A DNA stretch of 64,000 nucleotides from Herminiimonas sp. (GTDB lineage: Bacteria > Pseudomonadota > Gammaproteobacteria > Burkholderiales > Burkholderiaceae_D): contig DAIDBD010000077.1 of assembly GCA_027310305.1 (NCBI GenBank), forward strand, positions 1 to 64,000, in the 5' to 3' direction. The position numbers were made by a program, and so were the translations under genes. Below, in pieces: positions 8,046 through 16,220 of this stretch; within the stretch, counting starts at the first letter, position 1; every line of letters begins with the position of its first letter. Below the pieces are notes generated by a model. That model was not told the origin of the DNA. It saw only the letters and a program-made list of their open reading frames with translations, and did no database searches.

Positions 8046-8695
8046 CGGCCTTGCTGTCGATCGAGCGTCTCCGAAAACGGTTCGGCGAGCGCCTGCTTTT
8101 CGATATCGATCGATTCGCTATCGAATCAGCGCACGCTTACGTACTGACCGGCGCCAATGGCGCAGGGAAAAGCACGTTGCTGCGCATCCTGTGCGGACTG
8201 GAACCGGCCGACTTGTCGAATGTTTTTTTCCGCGGACAACCGGCGCTGCTGTCTCCGTATTCGCAGGCGATGCGCGACGCGATCGTTTATGTCCATCAGC
8301 ATCCGGTAATGTTTTCGACCAGTGTGGCGGAAAACATAGGCTATGGGCTGGCCGCGCGCGGCGTTGCCAAAAAGGAGATTGCACAGCGCGTCGAAGAAGC
8401 AATGGCATGGGCCGGCGTCGCGCACCTGCATGCGAGCCGCCCCGGTATTTTATCGGGTGGGGAAAAGCAGCGTATTGCACTGGCGCGCGCCAAGGTCTTG
8501 TCGCCGAAATTGCTGTTGCTCGATGAACCGACTTCCAACCTGGATGGCGCCGCGCGGGAACAGATCATCGAGTTGATTCCGACGCTGGTCAATGCGGGAA
8601 GCAGCGTCGTGATGGCATGCCATGATCGTGATCTGATCGGTTTGCCGGGCGTGCGGCGCTTGAAGTTAAGGGATGGGCGCCTGGAACTGCGCTGA
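8042..8695 (+). CDS. tupC: Tungstate-type ABC transporter ATP-binding protein
   Basis: A 217-residue ABC ATPase that powers the TupB permease. Walker A is GANGAGKST with Lys43, the Q-loop region reads VYVHQHPVMFSTSV, the signature is ILSGGEKQRIALARA, Walker B is LLLLDEPTSNLD, and the H-loop is VVMACHDRDL. It lacks the C-terminal TOBE domain found in ModC, consistent with a TupC-type partner. The gene ends 31 bases from the convergent ftrD-like gene, leaving almost no intergenic space for a terminator. Confidence 0.87.
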   Translation: MTALLSIERLRKRFGERLLFDIDRFAIESAHAYVLTGANGAGKSTLLRILCGLEPADLSNVFFRGQPALLSPYSQAMRDAIVYVHQHPVMFSTSVAENIGYGLAARGVAKKEIAQRVEEAMAWAGVAHLHASRPGILSGGEKQRIALARAKVLSPKLLLLDEPTSNLDGAAREQIIELIPTLVNAGSSVVMACHDRDLIGLPGVRRLKLRDGRLELR

Positions 8696-8726
8696 GGAAT
8701 GCATTGCTTGCAGCGATCTCCAAAGC

Positions 8727-10100
8727 TCACCAAATCCAGAACATCAGCGCCCAAGCGTAGTCAACCAGTGCCAGCGACAGGCAAAACGCTGCGATACTTT
8801 GCAGATGCCGAGGCAGCGAGGCGGCGTAATGCCGACAGATTCCATTGGCGAGCCAGAGCGACCAAACGTTGGCGCCCGTCAGCAGCAGCAGGCGGACATC
8901 GTTTGCCCAGAATACGGGAATCCCTTCGTTCTTGAGCAGGTTGATGGTCAGCGCGGATAAACCAAGAAAGACGCCGCAGCCGGCGAGCGGAATCAGCGCC
9001 TGGCTGAGGTGATAGAAGCGCTGGCGCTGCCACGGACCGAGGGCACGGTTTGCCAGCGCCAGCAACAGCGTCAGTCCGCCGCCCATCAACAGGCCCATGC
9101 CCAGGATGTAGCTGACGACCAGGCCGCCGTCGAGCCAGGAAAACACATCGCGCTGGGCAGGATAATTGGTGAGCAGCCACCACGGTGCATTTTCATCGAA
9201 CGGCCACATGATATTGCGGTCGATCAGCCATTCGGCAATTTTCTGCTTGGCCTCAATGAAGTGCGGATTGACTGTCCACTGGAATGCGCCGATCGCGATG
9301 CCGAGCAGCCCGAACAAGGTCAGCGCGGTTTGCCAGCCGTCCGCCAGATGTGCTCCCAGCTTGACCACTTCGTGATTCGGCGAACGTGCGCTCAATGCAA
9401 TCGCGTCGCGATGGCCGCTGCAACGGCCGCACATGTGGCAGTCGCTGGTGCCTTCCATGCGGCGTATTGCTACCAGCGGCGCGCAATTGATCGGCTGAAT
9501 GCGGATAACCTTGCTGTACGAAGCGCGCCAGGCGTTTGCATTCACCTTGAAGTGGAGCGGGGCCAGTTTGCTGAGCAGCCCGAATACGCCATTCACCGGG
9601 CACAGATATTTGCACCATACCCGTTTTTCCCGCCCATAAAGATAGCCGACCACGATGGCAGCCAGCGTGGAACCGCCAAGAACAAGCAGTACGGCTTTCG
9701 GGTATTGATACACGCTGACCATCTGGCCATAAATCGTCGTGCCGGCGAAAGCTGCGAACGGCCAGCCTTTCCAGCGCATCCAATGCGGGATGGCGCGGCT
9801 GCGGCCTTTGCCGCTGACCCATTCCGACAGCGCGCCTTCCGGGCATAGAATCCCGCACCAGGCACGGCCCATGAGAATCATGCTGAGTAACACAAAGGGC
9901 CACCAGATGCCCCAGAATACGAATTGCGCAAAAACCGTCAGATGCGTCAGGATGTGTGATTTTTCGTCCGGCAGCGGCAGAAACGTTGGCACGATTACCA
10001 GCAAACCGTAAAATAAAACGACAATCCATTGCAGCAGTCGAATCGCGCGGCCGTGCCGTTGCAGCCAGTCGCCGATTGCGGGTAGCAAAAGCGGGTTCAT
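8727..10100 (-). CDS. ftrD: Polyferredoxin-like membrane protein of the ferrous iron uptake system
   Basis: A 457-residue NapH/FixG-like membrane protein, thought to move electrons across the membrane for the FTR1-type iron importer (FtrD of the Bordetella FtrABCD system). Several hydrophobic helices flank cysteine motifs: GRAWCGILCPEGALSE and KRVWCKYLCPVNGVFG in the NapH style, and a later SDCHMCGRCSGHRD cluster motif. The ATG at 10100 overlaps the ftrC stop by ATGA; a longer in-frame reading to 10163 lies inside ftrC and has no ribosome site. It is the last gene of the minus-strand ftrA-B-C-D run. Confidence 0.83.
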   Translation of the reverse strand: MNPLLLPAIGDWLQRHGRAIRLLQWIVVLFYGLLVIVPTFLPLPDEKSHILTHLTVFAQFVFWGIWWPFVLLSMILMGRAWCGILCPEGALSEWVSGKGRSRAIPHWMRWKGWPFAAFAGTTIYGQMVSVYQYPKAVLLVLGGSTLAAIVVGYLYGREKRVWCKYLCPVNGVFGLLSKLAPLHFKVNANAWRASYSKVIRIQPINCAPLVAIRRMEGTSDCHMCGRCSGHRDAIALSARSPNHEVVKLGAHLADGWQTALTLFGLLGIAIGAFQWTVNPHFIEAKQKIAEWLIDRNIMWPFDENAPWWLLTNYPAQRDVFSWLDGGLVVSYILGMGLLMGGGLTLLLALANRALGPWQRQRFYHLSQALIPLAGCGVFLGLSALTINLLKNEGIPVFWANDVRLLLLTGANVWSLWLANGICRHYAASLPRHLQSIAAFCLSLALVDYAWALMFWIW

Positions 10101-10930
10101 GTTGTTCGGCTCGGTTTTCCGGCCGGGCGCATCATCCAATAAATGGCCAGCCAGTAACCGCAAAACGCCAGCAGGCTCATCAGCGCCGGCCGTGCGCGGT
10201 AGCCGGTGAAGGCGGACACGATTCCGCCGAAAATAGAACTATCGTCCAGTATCGCGGAACTGTCCCATGTCTGGGATTTCAGAGTCGGCAGCAGTTGCAC
10301 GTCGATCAGCTTTTCCACGCCGCCAACCAGCAACGCGCAGCCTAGCAGCAGCAACAGTATTTCGGTCACCCGGAAAAATGTACGCCATGAAATCAGCCTG
10401 CCGCCCAGTTGCAGCAGGTAGAACGTGCCGCCGGCAAGCGCCGCGCCCAGCGCGAGTGCCAGCCAGAACCGCCCGGAAGCGAAGCCGTTGCTGCCCATGG
10501 CGAGACTCGATAGAAACACGACCGTTTCGCTCCCTTCGCGTGCGACGGCAATTGCGGCAAGGGAAAACACGCCCCACCAATTCTGATGCTGCGTACTGTC
10601 GGATAGCGATTGCTCCATATCCTGTTTCAAGCGCCGGCCGTGCCGCCGCATCCAGAACACCATCTGCACGATCAGCACGGCGGCAATCAACAGCATCCCG
10701 GCCCGGAAATATTCCTGGCCTTGATCCGATAATACGGAATTCATGGCTTCTATCCCCAGCCCGAGAAAAAATGCGCCTGCCAGACCTGCCAGTACGCCAA
10801 GCCATAGATAAGTCAGTCCACGCTTGCCGGATGGATTGTGCGCAAGCCATGCGTGCAAAATGCCGACGACCAGCATGGCCTCGACGGTTTCGCGCCACAT
10901 TACAAAAAGTATTTGCCCGAGATTTTGCAT
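10097..10930 (-). CDS. ftrC: FTR1-family iron permease
   Basis: A 277-residue membrane permease with about seven helices. Two REXXE iron-binding motifs are visible, RETVE near the N-terminus and REGSE in the middle, the hallmark of FTR1/EfeU-type iron permeases, which move iron by an oxidation-coupled route. The ATG at 10930 is chosen; a TTG four codons upstream is in frame but unlikely. The gene starts 33 bases after the cupredoxin gene and overlaps the polyferredoxin gene. It lacks the long periplasmic N-terminal domain found in some bacterial FTR1 proteins. Confidence 0.88.
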   Translation of the reverse strand: MQNLGQILFVMWRETVEAMLVVGILHAWLAHNPSGKRGLTYLWLGVLAGLAGAFFLGLGIEAMNSVLSDQGQEYFRAGMLLIAAVLIVQMVFWMRRHGRRLKQDMEQSLSDSTQHQNWWGVFSLAAIAVAREGSETVVFLSSLAMGSNGFASGRFWLALALGAALAGGTFYLLQLGGRLISWRTFFRVTEILLLLLGCALLVGGVEKLIDVQLLPTLKSQTWDSSAILDDSSIFGGIVSAFTGYRARPALMSLLAFCGYWLAIYWMMRPAGKPSRTT

Positions 10931-10963
10931 GGAATTGATCAAGCTGCTAATGGTATGAAATGT

Positions 10964-11299
10964 TCATTTGGCGATGATGCTGCCTTGTCCTACCCGGATA
11001 TGAAAATCATCAAAGTATTTGTATTCGCCTGGATCGAGCGGAAAGATGACGACAAAAGAGGATGAGTCGGGATTAAGCGCCTTTTCCTTGCGCAACTGCT
11101 TGCTTTCGAATTCAATGGCTTCTGTTCCGATGTTGTAGATCTCGATCTTGAATTTCTTGCCGGCCGGGACTTCCAGTTTTTGAGGAGAAAATACCCCGTT
11201 GTTGCAATAGAGTTTGAAGGTCGGCAAATCTTCAGCGGCGGCTGAAAGGGAAGTCGCCAGCATGCTCGCAATCAAGAGAATCAGTAGTTTCTTTAGCAT
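10964..11299 (-). CDS. ftrB: Periplasmic cupredoxin-like protein of the iron uptake system
   Basis: A 111-residue protein with a signal peptide (about residues 1-22, ending SLSAAAE) and a small cupredoxin-fold domain: a KLEVPAGKKFKIEIYN strand pair, FPLDPGEYKYFDDFH and a final GSIIAK. It matches FtrB, the proposed ferrous-iron oxidase or copper partner of FtrA. The usual blue-copper Cys-X-His set is not evident, so copper binding, if any, is of another type. An AAGG element six bases before the ATG supports the start. Confidence 0.78.
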   Translation of the reverse strand: MLKKLLILLIASMLATSLSAAAEDLPTFKLYCNNGVFSPQKLEVPAGKKFKIEIYNIGTEAIEFESKQLRKEKALNPDSSSFVVIFPLDPGEYKYFDDFHIRVGQGSIIAK

Positions 11300-11343
11300 G
11301 TTGAACCTTCTGAACAGTGTCGCCGGTTAATAAACAGCCGGAA

Positions 11344-11886
11344 TTAATATCCGCCTTTTTTCCCGGTCCCGGCAAAGGCAAAGTCATAGGTCAAATCAAA
11401 TGATTTGAACCATGGTCCTACGCCGGTTTCCTTGTCGACGTGACGCCCGAAATGGACGTGAGGATTGGCGGATGGCGGCATTACGGTGAGCTTCAGTTTG
11501 TATTTTCCGGGACCTGCCAGCTTGACGTTGTCGCCGTAATGCGGTCCGTCGCTTGCTACCATCGGCATCAGCTCGCCTTCGGACTTGTAGGCGCTGCCTG
11601 TCTTCGTAAGCTCGAACTTGATCAGCAGATAGGGCATCCATTCGCCTTCGGCAAAGCCGTTTGGATTGTCCTTTGCCGCATGGATGTCGGCTTCAAGATG
11701 AATATCGGATGCCTCCACCTTTTTCATCATGCCTTCCGGATCCATCTTGATCGGCTGCAAATAAACAGCGCCGACTTCCATACCGTTAGCAATCTGATGT
11801 TTGCCAATCGGCGTTTCAGCAGCGGTAGCGAATCGACAGGCGAATGAAAGGCCGGCCAACAGGGTGACAACGATTAAATTTTTCAT
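11344..11886 (-). CDS. ftrA: Periplasmic iron-binding protein, P19/FtrA type
   Basis: A 180-residue exported protein with a signal peptide (about 1-23, ending ATAAE). The mature part has the P19/Tp34 family pattern: NGMEVGAVYLQPIKMDP, a SDIHLEADIHA stretch with histidine and acidic residues, a WMPYLLIKFEL strand, a DGPHYGDN loop and PHVHFGRHVD near the end. Family members bind copper and iron at Met, His and Glu residues and deliver ferrous iron to an FTR1 permease. The ATG at 11886 is preferred over the longer frame to 12048, whose extra part would run through the Fur box. First gene of the operon. Confidence 0.85.
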   Translation of the reverse strand: MKNLIVVTLLAGLSFACRFATAAETPIGKHQIANGMEVGAVYLQPIKMDPEGMMKKVEASDIHLEADIHAAKDNPNGFAEGEWMPYLLIKFELTKTGSAYKSEGELMPMVASDGPHYGDNVKLAGPGKYKLKLTVMPPSANPHVHFGRHVDKETGVGPWFKSFDLTYDFAFAGTGKKGGY

Positions 11887-11937
11887 CGGAAATCCATTTT
11901 TGTACATGCGTCTGTGTATATGGCTATGATACCAAAC

Positions 11938-11961
11938 ATAATAAGAATTATTCTCATTATC
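11938..11961 (-). promoter_or_regulatory. Fur box inside the ftrA promoter
   Basis: On the minus strand the 24 bases GATAATGAGAATAATTCTTA plus TTAT closely follow the Fur consensus GATAATGATAATCATTATC and are nearly palindromic. A TTAGAC element lies directly upstream and TATTAT at its downstream end, about 17-18 bases apart, so the site would cover the promoter. Iron-loaded Fur should shut off ftrABCD. The surrounding gap 11887-12199 holds this promoter; nothing else was recognised in it. Confidence 0.8.
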
Positions 11962-12199
11962 GTCTAAATTTTTATGCTGGAAAAGAACGCCATTATTTAC
12001 GCAGCAAATTTCATTGAATTGCAGGCCTGTCGTTGTACTGAATGGCATTGAATGACGGCGTTTACCACAAGACTGCTTCGGCGATGAAATTTCGATGAAT
12101 TTTTTTAGTTAACGGTGCTCGCGCTGGCGCCCTTGTGCTGCACTTAACGAAAAGGCGCTATTCACAATATTGAGCGGGGATGCTTGTTATAAGAAATTA

Positions 12200-12694
12200 T
12201 CAAAACCGCTTTTTGACGTGCCTGTGATGAACACGATGATGATTGCGGAGATGCTTGCCTATCCACACATGTACGACTAACCCCGTGGTCGCAGCAAATC
12301 CGGTTATCCAGTGAATGGTACTGAGCCATGTGCGGAGCGCATCGCTTCCCGCATAATAAAGACCGTAAGCGGTTATCCCCGATAATGCAATAACTATAAG
12401 CATCAATACGCCTGTGCGGCGATTGTTTCCCGAGTGCCAGGCACGCAAGACATGGGCTGGCAACAGGGCGCCGAAGATAACCAGGAATCCCATTGCGGCC
12501 GCTCCATGAATGCGCAGCCACCAATGTTCCGATACATGATGTGCCTCTCCAAACTCACCCGCTGTGACCAGGAAATAATGCGCGACCAGCCAACCCAGAC
12601 CAGATGCGAGTAGAAGGCCGCCGATTGCATAGAGCCAGAACACATACCGTCGGGCGGGCCTGACGGCTACGAAACCATGGATATGTTCACTCAT
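12200..12694 (-). CDS. Four-helix membrane protein with two histidine pairs, possible dihaem cytochrome b
   Basis: A 164-residue inner-membrane protein with four hydrophobic stretches (about 18-40, 62-83, 94-114, 123-145). Helix 2 carries His63 and His81, helix 4 carries His128 and His142. Two histidines in each of two helices is the arrangement that binds two b haems in small cytochrome b proteins, so a transmembrane electron carrier is plausible. The tail is His/Arg/Lys-rich. No firm family name is recognised. Its start overlaps the stop of the FMN/ApbE fusion gene by ATGA, implying that the two are made together. Confidence 0.72.
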   Translation of the reverse strand: MSEHIHGFVAVRPARRYVFWLYAIGGLLLASGLGWLVAHYFLVTAGEFGEAHHVSEHWWLRIHGAAAMGFLVIFGALLPAHVLRAWHSGNNRRTGVLMLIVIALSGITAYGLYYAGSDALRTWLSTIHWITGFAATTGLVVHVWIGKHLRNHHRVHHRHVKKRF

Positions 12695-14109
12695 ACGTTA
12701 AGCACTCTTTTTTGCTCATACGCGCCATATGTTATGTTGCCTTGCTGATCGATCTGCACCGCATACGCATCGAAGCGTTCAAGAATTTTTTGCGCGCCTC
12801 GCGGTATCAAACGCACCACTTTGGTCAATGCATCGGCCATCATGCAGCTAGAGGCGATCACGCTGATGCTCTGTTCCCAGCGGACGCATGCTTGCGATTT
12901 GGGGTCGACCAGTGGATCGATTCCTGAATCAGCCGTGCGAATTTTCGAAAAATAGCCGGCAGATGTCGCAACAGCGCAATCCTTCAGCATGCCAAGAGAA
13001 ACAAATGCGGTTGGTTTATCGGGATGGCGTATTTTTATGGATTGGGCTTGCCCCAAAAAACGCAGATCGCCACCGGCATTCACGATGGCGCTTTCCACGC
13101 CATGCCCCTGAAGTGCGGCAACAGCGCAGTCCACCGCATAGCCCTTTGCGATACCGCCTAAATCAATCCAGACGCGTTTCTTTAACATTACCTGCGACGA
13201 GGAGAGCAGCATCAAATCACGATAGCTGGCATCAGCGTCAATATTTCCTGCGTGCGCCGGCCTGGGCAGGAAACCTGCATCAACCAACTTGCCTGCGACC
13301 GTCACGTCAAACGCGCCATTCGACAGTGTGCTGATTTGCTGGGCGAATTCGAGTACCTCATAGGTCCGAGGCGAAATAGAGATGGGCGCCGATGCGCCGC
13401 TGCGGTTAATGCGGCTCACATCACTCTCCGGTTCATGAAAGCTCATCAAGCGATGAACTTCTTCAATCGCAGAGAATCCGGTTTCGATGGCGGTAGCGGT
13501 TTGGCCGCCGGTGGCTTGAACGTCCGCCAGAGTACCTAGCAGTGGTCGCGCACGCCGGATCATGGCGTATTTTTTTTTCAACGCGACCTGCGCGATGGCT
13601 GCGATCCGGCGCACCCCATCCGTTACATGCGTGCAGGACAGCGTGGCGCCGCTGATATTGGCAATATCTTCGCCCGGATATATGCCATTCTGCACAGTTT
13701 TACCGACGAACTGTCTGCGCCACGCCGTATTCCTAATCTCATGTCCATGGCTTTCCCGATAGTCAAGGATTTCCACTTGCTTCACGCTTGCATCCGGATA
13801 CAACGCTACTGCATAGGATATGAGTTCGTATTTGCCGATCACATCGTCCATGACGACATGTCCCAATAACGTGTTGTCTTTGTATGCGGCAACGATACGC
13901 CAGGCGACTGATCGGGCAGGAAGGCCGGCTAGTTTTTGCACTTCGGCCATTTGTTCTGCGCTCAGCCGCACGCCGCTATCCTTGAATGCCGTCGCCTCCG
14001 GGAACATCGCGCGCTGCGCTTCCTCGGGCTTCATGTACTGGACGGCGAAGGCATGCGTGCTGACCGTGATGGCGGTCAGCACGAATAGAGGAAAATAACG
14101 ATAAGTCAT
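12691..14109 (-). CDS. Exported FMN-binding domain fused to ApbE-type flavinyltransferase
   Basis: A 472-residue protein from an ATG at 14109. A signal peptide (about 1-22) is followed by an FMN_bind domain whose covalent attachment motif is SGATLS at residues 153-158, within DIANISGATLSCTHVTDGV. From about residue 184 (RRARPLLGTLADV) an ApbE domain follows, with the family motifs SFHEPESDVSRINR, GAFDVTVAGKL, WIDLGGIAKGYAVD and VATSAGYFS. ApbE enzymes move FMN from FAD onto a Ser or Thr of FMN_bind domains, so this protein carries both enzyme and substrate. It overlaps the possible dihaem protein gene. An electron-transfer role, perhaps ferric reduction, is inferred from the iron-uptake neighbours. 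Confidence 0.85.
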   Translation of the reverse strand: MTYRYFPLFVLTAITVSTHAFAVQYMKPEEAQRAMFPEATAFKDSGVRLSAEQMAEVQKLAGLPARSVAWRIVAAYKDNTLLGHVVMDDVIGKYELISYAVALYPDASVKQVEILDYRESHGHEIRNTAWRRQFVGKTVQNGIYPGEDIANISGATLSCTHVTDGVRRIAAIAQVALKKKYAMIRRARPLLGTLADVQATGGQTATAIETGFSAIEEVHRLMSFHEPESDVSRINRSGASAPISISPRTYEVLEFAQQISTLSNGAFDVTVAGKLVDAGFLPRPAHAGNIDADASYRDLMLLSSSQVMLKKRVWIDLGGIAKGYAVDCAVAALQGHGVESAIVNAGGDLRFLGQAQSIKIRHPDKPTAFVSLGMLKDCAVATSAGYFSKIRTADSGIDPLVDPKSQACVRWEQSISVIASSCMMADALTKVVRLIPRGAQKILERFDAYAVQIDQQGNITYGAYEQKRVLNV

Positions 14110-14117
14110 TACGGGAT

Positions 14118-15403
14118 TTAGAAGCTGTAGCCAACGCTCAAGTTTAAGCGATCTTTCGTATTGTCCTGTTTGAATTTTTGGTAATCCGCTTTCAGGACAA
14201 CCCCTTCGCCGATCGTGAAGTTGGTCCCCAATGTCCATACCTGCTCGTCAGGAGCAACTGCGGCCACGGCTGATGCGCTGTAACTTTTCGCAGTGTTATA
14301 GCGCTCATAACGTGCGAACGGCGTGAGGGAGTAGTCTTGCGTTTTCCATAGTTTGTAAGCCGCTTGTGCATACGCGCCGTAAAAAGAAGCGGGGATGGGA
14401 GTCGGGTTGCCCGCGACACTGGCGTTATAGGCTTGCGTATTGCTGATAGTCCCTTTGGCATACAAGGCGGACAAATCCCCTTGCCGACTTGATAGCGGCT
14501 GTGCAGATCAAACAGTGTGATAGCGGCATCTTCCAGAAAGGAACCGGGCGTCTTGTACCCCACCTTGCCGGAAAACACCGATCCACCGAGCAACAGTCCC
14601 GGCACGCCTTGCCAGTTCAAGGCCCCATATACGCTCAAATTTCTGGCTTTTGCAAGTTGTCCTTCCTGATGCGTGCTGCGCAACGGAGAATCCCGCCCAC
14701 TTTGCGATGTGGAATCCCACTTGGTGAGGTCAAAGCCGGTAGTCAGGCCCGCATCCCACGTAAGGGAGTTTGCAGTGGTTCCGGACAGGCCCAGTCCTGC
14801 TTCGCGCCAGGTCGTTGGGATGATTGCGGTTTCAACAAAATTACGTTGTACCCCGTAGTACGCGGTTGGCTCATGATTGGGGTTGATGAAGCTGGCGGGT
14901 ATCAAAAACAAGCCTCCCTTGGCGCGTAAGCCATTGCCCGTTTCATGTTCGACATATAACTGCTCCACAGCAGCTTCACCTTTGTCGCCTGCTGAGGTGA
15001 TCGCATGCTCCCACTCGAATTCGCTCACCATTTTGGTCTTGGGATCAAAGCGGTGCGTGATACCGACGACTGCGCGGCCCACGTCGACCTGGGCATCCTT
15101 CGCACTCTTGGTCGGTCGGGTATAACCGATCTCGCCATAACTGGAAATCGTGGTTTTTTGCGCGCCGGCGCTTGCCTGCTGCGTTTGTTCAATCGATTGT
15201 GATTGTTGCCGTACCTGGACCGCTTGCTTGCCTTGTTCAGCTTTCAATGTGGCTAGTTCATTTTTCAGCGATTACATTTCGGCTGCTTGCTGGAGCAGTT
15301 TCTTTTCCAGATCTTCCAGCGTTGGGGCATGGGCAACGGAACCGAGAGAAACGCCGGTTACGATACCCGCTGCGACGAGTGATTTCCAGAGGGCTTTGTT
15401 CAT
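14118..15403 (-). pseudogene. Outer-membrane porin-like gene broken by a stop codon and a frameshift
   Basis: Starting at an ATG at 15403 the frame gives a signal peptide (MNKALWKSLVAAG ... SVAHA) and a coiled-coil start, then meets an in-frame TAA at 15274-15272 (codon 44). After it the same frame continues as a phosphate-selective-porin-like beta-barrel (SSYGEIGYTRPTK, RNFVETAIIPTTWREAGLG). Near 14477-14480, in a run of four G on the minus strand, the frame shifts by one base. The rest (DLSALYAKGTIS ... LNLSVGYSF) continues in another frame and ends with the C-terminal Phe typical of outer-membrane proteins. Restoring one G and one codon would rebuild a protein of about 428 residues. Decay or sequencing error are both possible. 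Confidence 0.8.
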
Positions 15404-15494
15404 GTCAATTCCTGTAATGAATGGTTAAAAATAAGTTGGGGTTTGTTAAAAATAAAATAAAATCAATTGGTTATCGGCGGATAGTGCAATGGTT

Positions 15495-16220
15495 CTATAG
15501 CGACCACATGTACCAGGTGCCGGCGAGCAAGGCACCGATGCTGGTCATTACCGCGACAGTGCATACCGTATGCAATTGCGTCCAAAGCAATAAGCCGGTG
15601 ATCGATAGCAGAATCAGGCTGCCGGCGACGGTGTCCGACAGCAATATCCAGAATGCGCTGACGCCGACCGACATATGCAAAGGCGTCAAGGTGCCGATCG
15701 GCGTGGCATCCACATGATCAAGTTTGACGAAGCGATTGCCGACAAAATATTCGGCAGTCACGCCGCGCTGCGGGCTCTGCATGCTGATATTCCAGCGTTC
15801 CGGTTGCATTACTTCCCGGTCAGCCCATACGATTTTTTTCGCGGGCTGAAACTTCGTCTGCGTTATCTGTCCCGGCGTAAACCGCAATTCCTTTTGCAGC
15901 CAGCCCGCCATCTGTTCCGGTGATGCGAAGGCTTGTGCCGGCAGGCGCCACTGTGCGGTTTTCTGAACGGTTTTTTCAATCGGGATTTTCATGACGGCCC
16001 GATGATTCAGCAGGATGCCGGTGGCGCCGAACAACAGGCCCAGTACTGCTCCCCACAAGCCGACGTACAAATGCGTTTTGCGCAGCCATGTCAGGAAGAC
16101 GGCGCGCCGGCTGCGGCTGCGTTTTCCGGGTTCGGACGATATTCCCGTCACAGGTTTCACAGGCGCATCGTCCGGCGTGCGGGAAAAGACGTCGGCTTGT
16201 AACGTTTTCCTAAAATGCAT
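15495..16220 (-). CDS. PepSY-type membrane protein next to the siderophore receptor
   Basis: A 241-residue protein. After a basic N-terminal stretch, a membrane helix (about 52-72) follows HLYVGLWGAVLGLLFG and LNHRAV, the start pattern of PepSY-associated transmembrane proteins. A periplasmic domain carries the LQKELRF and WNISMQSPQRG strands. Two C-terminal helices include LHMSVGVSAFWILLSDTVAGSLILLSITGLLLW. Such proteins often sit beside TonB-dependent receptors and have been linked to reduction of imported ferric siderophores. The start overlaps the end of the receptor gene by 11 bases, so the pair is co-transcribed. Substrate and redox cofactor cannot be read from the sequence. Confidence 0.75.
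   Translation of the reverse strand: MHFRKTLQADVFSRTPDDAPVKPVTGISSEPGKRSRSRRAVFLTWLRKTHLYVGLWGAVLGLLFGATGILLNHRAVMKIPIEKTVQKTAQWRLPAQAFASPEQMAGWLQKELRFTPGQITQTKFQPAKKIVWADREVMQPERWNISMQSPQRGVTAEYFVGNRFVKLDHVDATPIGTLTPLHMSVGVSAFWILLSDTVAGSLILLSITGLLLWTQLHTVCTVAVMTSIGALLAGTWYMWSL

Noticed and set aside
12162-12524. 120-codon frame overlapping the four-helix membrane protein
   Set aside because: Alternative frame of the same strand; the annotated frame has an ATGA overlap and regular membrane helices.
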